A DNA stretch of 64,000 nt from Nannocystis sp. (GTDB lineage Bacteria; Myxococcota_A; Polyangia; Nannocystales; Nannocystaceae): positions 1,107,250-1,171,249 of the forward strand of contig JADJRG010000022.1 of NCBI GenBank assembly GCA_016712315.1, written 5' to 3'. The notes below the pieces were generated by a model. It did not search any database and had not been told where the DNA came from. It worked only from the letters and a program-made list of their open reading frames with translations. The position numbers and the translations under genes were made by a program. Of this stretch, positions 58,590 to 64,000 are shown one piece after another. How positions within the stretch are numbered: the stretch's first letter is position 1; every line of letters begins with the position of its first letter.

Positions 58590-58595
58590 CCCGAT

Positions 58596-59092
58596 TCAGC
58601 TCCGCGACGGGTAGATCCCCTCGAGGGCGATGATGTAGTTGGAGCCCGGTGTACGGCTGCATGTTGTTCACCGGCGCGTTGTTCCCTGCCACGCCGATCG
58701 TGTCCGCGGGCGCGACCGAGTTCTTGGCGCTCGCGTAGATCTCTCCGGACGCCAGATAACCCGCCTCCTTCCCGTCCGCGGGCGCGTGCGCCAGCGCGAA
58801 CGAGTGGCTGTGCGCTGGCAAGTTCGTCGCGAGCAGCGTCGTCGTCGCCGCGCCGCCTTGCTCACCCAGATCCACCGCCGGCAGGCCGGGTCCCTGCCCG
58901 ATGCCGACGGGCACCCGACCCCGCAGATCGGGGAGCGCGAAGGTCGTCCGCCCGTCGCCGCCATAGGTCGTGCCGAGGATCGAGAAGAGCGCCGACTTGG
59001 GCGATCGAGAGGAGCTGGCCTGGCGCAGAAGGCCCAGCCCGGGGCGCGAAGTTACCGGCGAAGAGGATGATCGTACCGATGAATGGTTCCAT
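58596..59092 (-). CDS. Phage-tail-collar-like (microcystin-dependent-protein) family protein (frameshifted)
   Basis: ATG 59092 gives MEPFIGTIILFAGNFAPR, the standard start of tail-collar/MdpB-like proteins, followed in shifting frames by GQLLSIAQVGALF, TYGGDGRTTFALPDLRGRVPVGIGQGPGLP, LPAHSHSF and a C-terminal NNMQPYTG...NYIIALEGIYPSRS. Breaks lie near 59030, 58985, 58960-58920 and 58650. These proteins are either short tail-fibre parts of contractile injection systems or free-standing secreted proteins. No other phage gene is near, so this is probably one of the stand-alone forms common in myxobacteria. Confidence 0.75.
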
Positions 59093-59161
59093 AGCTGAAC
59101 ACTCCTGAGTGGAGGCTGAGCCTACCAGAGCCTCTGCGCCCCGGCGCCGCCGCAGAAGCGC

Positions 59162-59870
59162 TCATCTACGCCACGTCACCTCATACAGCTCGACAGCGCT
59201 CGGCCGCCCGGCCGTCTCCACCGGGATCCTGTCCACATTCACACAAAAACCATAGCCCTCACACCGAGCGGCGAATCGCGCCGCCGTCGGACGCCCGGGA
59301 TCCGCGATCGTCGCGGTCCCGCCCGGCGCCAGCGTCCGCGCCAACGCCTGAGCGATCAGATCGATGTTCCCCGACTCGTAGAGCACGTCCGCCGCGACCA
59401 CCCGCTCGAACACCCCAGATCGGCCGGAAGACGCCGCCAATCGATCATCCGCACCGCTAAGCGGCGCCACCTCGTTCAGCGCCGCGTTCGCGCGCACGAA
59501 GTCCAGCGCCTCCGGGTAATAGTCGGTCGCGAGCGCGCGATACCCCGCCGCTGCCGCCACCAGCGACAGCACCCCCACACCACAGCCCAGCTCGAGAAGC
59601 GCCCGCCCGCGCCCGGGTTGCCCCGCGAGTCGATCGCCCAGCACCGGCGCGGACCCCAGATCTCCGCCCACACGGGATCCGCCCGTCGCGCGCGAAGGCG
59701 TCGTCATCCAGCAGATCATCCGCCGAACGCGGCCGTAAGATCCGCCACGGCCGCCCCCCCGCGAACACCGCGCCGTCGACCGTGCGATAACGGCGACGCA
59801 GCGCCTGGATCAGCGCGGCCCCCTCGAGCCCCGCCAACGAACCCTCGACCGCTCCCGCGCCGCTGGACAT
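59162..59870 (-). CDS. Lysine-methyltransferase-like (Methyltransf_16 type) SAM enzyme (frameshifted)
   Basis: ATG 59870 (MSSGAGAVEGSLAG; an ATG at 59897 is possible). The reconstructed order is RRRYRTVDGAVFAGGRPW, DDAFARDGRIP, VWAEIWG, SAPVLGDRLA, and the SAM site ALLELGCGVGVLSLVAAAAGYRALATDYYPEAL, then FERVVAADVLYE. WAEIW before the glycine-rich loop and D-x-LYE after it are characteristic of the METTL21/ETFB-lysine methyltransferase group. Two breaks occur between about 59620 and 59690. The target protein is unknown. Confidence 0.75.
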
Positions 59871-59966
59871 GCGCGGCGGTGTACCACTCTTCAGCACCGG
59901 CCGGGGCCTCCGCGCCCACCCAGCGGCGCCGTAGACGCCTCGACCTCGCCCGCCGATACTGCCGCC

Positions 59967-61199
59967 GTGGCCGAGCTACGTTTCTACTACGACATCGTCT
60001 GCCCCTACGCCTACCTCGCGTCGATGCAGGTCGAAGCGCTCGCCGCCCGCGTCGGCGCCGAGCTCCAGTGGCGGCCAGTCCTGCTCGGCGGCCTCTTCCG
60101 CGCCGCCAGCGCCCCCAGCCCCCGCCGCCGCGATGAGCCCGCCTCGCGCCCGCTACAACCTGCTCGACCTCCAGCGCTGGGCCGACCGCTGGGGCGTCCC
60201 GCTCACCTTCCCGGCTGCGCACCCGCGCCGCACCGTCGAGGCCATGCGCCTGCTCACCGCCGTCGACCACCAGCCGAAGCGCGTCGAGCTTCAGCCGCGC
60301 GCTCTTCCGCGCCTACTGGGCCGACGGACTCGACGTCAGCGACCGCGCCGTCCTCGCCGAGCTCGCCCGCCGCGTCGGCGTCGATCCTGACCTTATGGAC
60401 AGCCAGACCGCCCGCGACGGCCTCTTCGCCAGCACCGCCGAGGCCGCCCAGCTCGGCGCCTTCGGCGTGCCGGCCCTCGCCGTCGGCGATCGCCTCTGGT
60501 GGGGGGCAAGACCGCCTGCACTTCGTCGAGGCCGCGCTCGGCGGCCAGCCGCCACGCCCCGGCGATCGCCCGATCGACCCCCGCGGAGCCCGCCGAGATC
60601 GATCTCTTCTTCGACTTCTCCAGCCCCTTCGCCTACCTCGCCGCCACCCAGATCGAGCGGATCGCCGCCGCCCACCGCGCCCGCGTGTGTTGGCGGCCGA
60701 TCCTCCTCGGCGCCCTCTTCCGCGAGCTCGGCACCCCTGACGTCCCCTCTCTTCACCACAGGCCGGGCCAAGCAGCGCTACATGCTCCGCGACCTCAACG
60801 ACTGGGCCGCGCTCTGGCGCGTCCCCTTTCGTTTCCCCAGCCACTTCCCGATCCGCACCGTCGTCCCCCTCCGCCTCGCCCCCTGCTCGATCCCGCCCTG
60901 ATCCTCCCGCTCTTCCACGCCTGCTGGGCCGAAGACCGCGCGATCGACGACCCCGCCGTCCTCGCCGAGCTCCTGCGGGCCGCCGGACATGACCCCGAGG
61001 ACATGCTCCGACGCGCCGAGGATCCCGCGATCAAGGCCGCCCTCCGCCACAACACCGAGGCCGCCCGCGAGGCCGGGCTGCTGCGGCGTCCCCAGCATGG
61101 TCGTCCGTCGCCCCCACAGCCCGCCGGTGCTGCTCTGGGGCAAGATCGCCTCGGCATGTTAGAGGACGTGCTCGCCGGCTGGCAGCCCCCCGCGGCTGA
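59967..61199 (+). CDS. Tandem HCCA-isomerase/DsbA-fold protein (multiple frame breaks)
   Basis: Two copies of the same domain lie head to tail. Copy 1 starts MAELRFYYDIVCPYAYLASMQVEALAA...LQWRPVLLGGLFR and continues RYNLLDLQRWADRWGVPLTFP; copy 2 starts PAEIDLFFDFSSPFAYLAATQIERIAA...CWRPILLGALFR and continues RYMLRDLNDWAALWRVPFRFP. Both end with GVPALAVGDRLWWG/QDRL-type strands. This is the kappa-GST-like fold of 2-hydroxychromene-2-carboxylate isomerase, and copy 1 has a single Cys in the CPY position. Breaks occur near 60115, 60290, 60505 (one extra G), 60755 and 60895, and around 61095. The end at about 61199 assumes one missing C in the run at 61186-61191. Confidence 0.7.
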
Positions 61200-61222
61200 G
61201 CCCACCTCCGGCCTTTGGCCGC

Positions 61223-63535
61223 TCAGCAGTCGTTCGTCGAGCAGATCACCCACCCGTGGTACTGCACGTTGTTGTTCGCGTCGTTCCAGCCGCCCTGGAT
61301 CCCGCAGCCCTCGTTCCACTTGTAGATCCGATAGTTCACGTTGTTGTCGCCGTTCGGCTCGAAGCCCCCGCACGCGACGTCGCCGTTGCCGTTGTCGGTC
61401 ATCCAGAAGGTGCACGGCTGGCCCTTGCAGCGGCCCGTCCAGTTGAAGATGTTCTGCGCGCCGTTGTACTTCGGGAACACGTTGTAGAGGTTCGGCACCA
61501 CGTTGCCGTTCCACGTGTGAATCGACTGCGCCAGCGCCTTCGTCCGCGGCACGATCACCTCCATCCCCGCCGCCGCGCGTTCCGTTGTACGCGCGTCCTG
61601 ATTGCTCCCCAGCGCCCCGTCGTTGAAGCGCACCATCGTGTAGCCGCAGGCGCCCAGCCCCATCTCGCAGCGCACCGTCAGCAGCGCGATCGGCCCCGCG
61701 CCGTCCGGATCGATCACATACAGGCCCGTCGGCGTCCCCGGCGCCGCGATCTTCCAGCGTGTTGCAGCTCGTCGGGTGCACGCACTTACCCGCAGACCAC
61801 ACCCCCGTCGCGCAGTCCGCGTTCACCGTACAGCTCCCGTTCGGCCCGCGCTTCGGGCAGCTCCCTCCACCAGTCGACGTCGCTCTCGCCGCCGTTCTTG
61901 AACCCGTCCCCGCAGGTCGGCGGCTTGCACATGTTCGTGCACCCGTCGTTGTTCGACTGATTGGCGTCATCGCACTGCTCGACCCCTTGATACACGAAGC
62001 CGTCCCCCCAGGCCGCCGCCTGGCAGGAGTTCAAGCAGGCGTTGTTGTTGCTCTGGTCGCCGTCGTCGCACTGCTCGCCGTTGCTCGGCTGGACGAAGCC
62101 GTCCCCGCAGCTCGGCAGCGTGCGGTTCAGCTTACACGCCCCCGTGTTGCTGTTGTTGACCCCCGCGTCGCACTGCTCCCCGGCTGCTTGACCCCGTCGC
62201 CGCAATCTGCCAGCTTGCACACGTTCGTACAGCGTCCTCGTTGCTCTCGTTCCCGTCGTCACGCACGCCTCTCCGGGCCCTTGGTCGCCGTCGCCGCAGA
62301 CATTCAGCACACAGCCTGTCCGGCACGACTTCCCTGGCCCGTTGTTCACCCGTCGTCGCACTGCTCCACCCCTTGGTGGACGAACCCGTCGCCGCAGGCC
62401 GCCAGCTCACAAGGCGAGCGTACAAGCGCCGCCGTTGCTGTTCGCCCCGCCGAGGTCGCACGCCTCGTTCCAGGCTCGCCTGAACGAAGCCGTCCACAGC
62501 TCAGGGGGGGGATAGTACACGCGCGTCCCGATGCGCCGTCGTCGTTATCGCCGTCAACCCCGTCATCGCAGCCCCTCCCACCGGGTCGACGATCTGGTTA
62601 CCGGCAGCCCTCGGCACGCAGCTGGCCGAGCAGCCGTCACCCCCGGCGCGTTGTTGCCGTCATCCCGCTGCTCCTTCGGGCTCTTATCGCCGTCCCGCAC
62701 GTTCACCTTACACATCGCGTTGCAGAGCTGTCCTGGCCCGTTGTTATCGCCGCTGTCACACTCCCACCGCCCCGTCGCCGGTGTTGTAGATGGCCCCGTC
62801 GCCGCACGTTGACCGCGCACACGTTCGCATTGCACGCCGCGTTCTGCGAGTTATTGACCCCGTCATCGCGGCCCTCGCCGGCCCCTGGCTGCACAAACCC
62901 CATCGCCGCAGGGCGCGTTCGTGCACGCGTCCGTGCACATATCTGTGTTATCGGCGTTTCCGTCGTCGCACTCCTCAAAGGCTGAGACCTCGCCGTCGCC
63001 GCACGAGATCAACTTGCAAGCGTTCGAGCAGGCGTCGTCGTCGTCGCTGTTGCCGTCATCACAGCCCTCACCTGGCCCTTATCGCCGTCGCCGCAGACAT
63101 TGTTCACGTACAATCCGCCTTGCACGAGCTCCTGGGCCGTTGAACGCGCCGTCATACACTCCTCACCTGGGCCCGCGTCCCCGTCGCCGCAGCTATTCTT
63201 CGCGCACATCGTAATTTTGCGGCTGCCCCGGGCCGTTCTTCGCCCCGTCATCGCAGGACTCCCCGGGGTCGAGCACCCCGTCGCCGCACTCTGGATCCCC
63301 ACGCTCGGATCCACCGCCGTCGTCGGCCCATCGTCGCGCTGTCAGACACCCCGTGCTCTCGCTCGTCGACGTCGTCGTCGTGCTCAGCATCGTCGTCGTC
63401 ACCGGCCCCGTCGACGTGTCGACCGTCATGCCGGATCCCTCCGTCGCGCTCGCCGCGGTCTCCGTCGCGCGCCGCTGCCCGCCAACGCCGCCGCAACCGC
63501 CAGCGCGCCGAAACCGCCAGTCGGAACCGCCGCAT
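61223..63535 (-). pseudogene. Cysteine-rich CGDG-repeat surface protein with fibrinogen-like C-terminus (many frame breaks)
   Basis: Reconstructed on the minus strand from ATG 63535. A hydrophobic leader is followed by a Ser/Thr linker (VTTTMLSTTTTSTSESTG), then at least a dozen repeats of the DUF4215/Myxococcus cysteine-rich kind (PECGDGVLDPGESCDDG, NVCGDGDKG, SCGDGFVQPSNGEQCDDG, TCGDGFKNGGES) and a C-terminal fibrinogen-like region of about 165 residues (YVIDPDGAGPIALLTVRCEMG ... YHGWVICSTNDC). Almost every repeat contains a frame break, always by single bases, so the true gene is probably intact. It is expected to be a calcium-rich or disulfide-rich outer-surface protein. Confidence 0.7.
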
Positions 63536-63617
63536 ACACGCTCACTCCCGCTGCGCCGATCCCGAGCGACCGAGGGCGCGGATCCTCACCACCGTACCCA
63601 GGTCGCCGATCCCCGCG

Positions 63618-64000
63618 TCAGGCCACCCCTACCACCCGCGCGCGCAGCGAGGCGCGAGAGCGCGCGAGCGTTCGCGCCGCGCTCCGCTCGCCCGTGCGGC
63701 CCTTCGGCTCCATCGCCGCGATCCACTCGCGGATCAGCGCCGCCCCGCGGGTCCGGCGCGAGCCCGCCCAGCTCCTGGCATCTTTACGTCGGGCTCCGTG
63801 TGCTCCATCCGGAACACGAGATCGGCGCGTCTGGATCGCCCGGCACGATGTCCATAACTCCAGCCCCCGCGCCGTTCCTGCGGCCACCGGCGCTGCAGAT
63901 CCCCAGCCGCAAGGATCCTCGACCGACCACTGAAGCCACAGTCGAGCTCTGCGCGTCGCCGCCCTCGCGGCGGTGGCAAGGCGCGCAGTTGCTGTCCATG
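63618..64000 (-). CDS. C-terminal part of a c-type cytochrome-like protein (partial, frameshifted)
   Basis: The gene enters from beyond the window end. A haem site CAPCHRREGG is followed by LRLGIC, DIVPGDPDAPIS, LVFRMEHTEPDVKMP and AALIREWIAAMEP, the ending of large mono- or di-haem proteins in which a short CxxCH domain follows a beta domain (SO2930/HNE_0200-like). Three frames are needed within 300 bp. The real stop may be earlier than the 63618 stop of the last frame. Periplasmic or surface electron transfer is likely. Confidence 0.55.
   Translation of the reverse strand, partial: WTATARLATAARAATRRARLWLQWSVEDPCGWGSAAPVAAGTARGLELWTSCRAIQTRRSRVPDGAHGARRKDARSWAGSRRTRGAALIREWIAAMEPKGRTGERSAARTLARSRASLRARVVGVA

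Noticed and set aside
58596..59092. Prophage or contractile injection system suggested by the tail-collar-like protein
   Set aside because: No capsid, tail, integrase or baseplate gene is near; stand-alone proteins of this family are common.

Overview
The window is a very GC-rich (roughly 70%) chromosomal segment that looks like a myxobacterium, most likely of the Nannocystaceae. The support is direct. There are lipoproteins with long Ser/Thr/Gly or Gly-Asp-Pro-Thr linkers behind a lipobox, a MYXO-CTERM-type sorting tail, cysteine-rich CGDG repeats, an ADYC-type lipoprotein, fibrinogen-like domains, several Ser/Thr kinases of mixed architecture, and almost complete G/C bias at third codon positions. 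There is one tRNA gene (Lys, CTT), no rRNA, no CRISPR array and no recognisable insertion sequence, phage or plasmid module. The housekeeping genes are scattered singly or in pairs among surface and signalling genes, as is usual for these large genomes.

Layout. 0-5.9 kb: end of an FG-GAP repeat protein, an unassigned cysteine-peptidase-like protein, pfkA and a MurE-like ligase. 5.9-11 kb: a receiver-Ser/Thr kinase fusion, a vWA lipoprotein and a metzincin with a MYXO-CTERM tail. 11-18.5 kb: ggt, mtnP, a PfkB kinase, a membrane protein with an M1 peptidase, tsaE, and a small histone-fold protein. 18.6-25.3 kb: hydrolase, scoB, tRNA-Lys, methyltransferase-fold protein, and a cytochrome c peroxidase / glutathione reductase pair. 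25.3-35.3 kb: a signalling block on the minus strand with a predicted pseudokinase, an ADYC lipoprotein carrying NGVRW repeats, a 1321-residue kinase-nSTAND-FGE protein and a hybrid histidine kinase. 35.4-47.1 kb: CBS protein, diiron-type hydrolase divergent from a TetR regulator across a palindromic operator candidate, fibrinogen-like lipoprotein, amidase lipoprotein, epoxide-hydrolase-like enzyme, MEMO-family protein, SDR and crotonase, then a transglutaminase-elicitor-like protein coupled to a C11 peptidase. 47.1-64 kb: esterase lipoprotein, propeller-like lipoproteins, potassium channel, fasciclin lipoprotein, dimethylglycine/sarcosine dehydrogenase family enzyme, LysM-MepA endopeptidase, methyltransferase, tandem HCCA-isomerase-like protein, a CGDG-repeat fibrinogen-like protein, and the end of a c-type cytochrome.

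From about 46.9 kb onward many genes are split by single-base frame breaks, nearly all explainable by a wrong homopolymer length, and breaks become very dense after 58 kb. This looks like sequencing error near a contig end rather than gene decay, so the genes there are described as reconstructed units.

The most interesting items are the histone-fold protein at 18.3 kb, the 25.3-32.8 kb block (pseudokinase, repeat-bearing ADYC lipoprotein, an 11-bp minisatellite, and the kinase-nSTAND-FGE protein), the transglutaminase-elicitor/C11 gene pair, and a duplicated 33-bp element holding a perfect TGACGC-A-GCGTCA palindrome. None of these was checked against a database; family names are recognised from motifs only.
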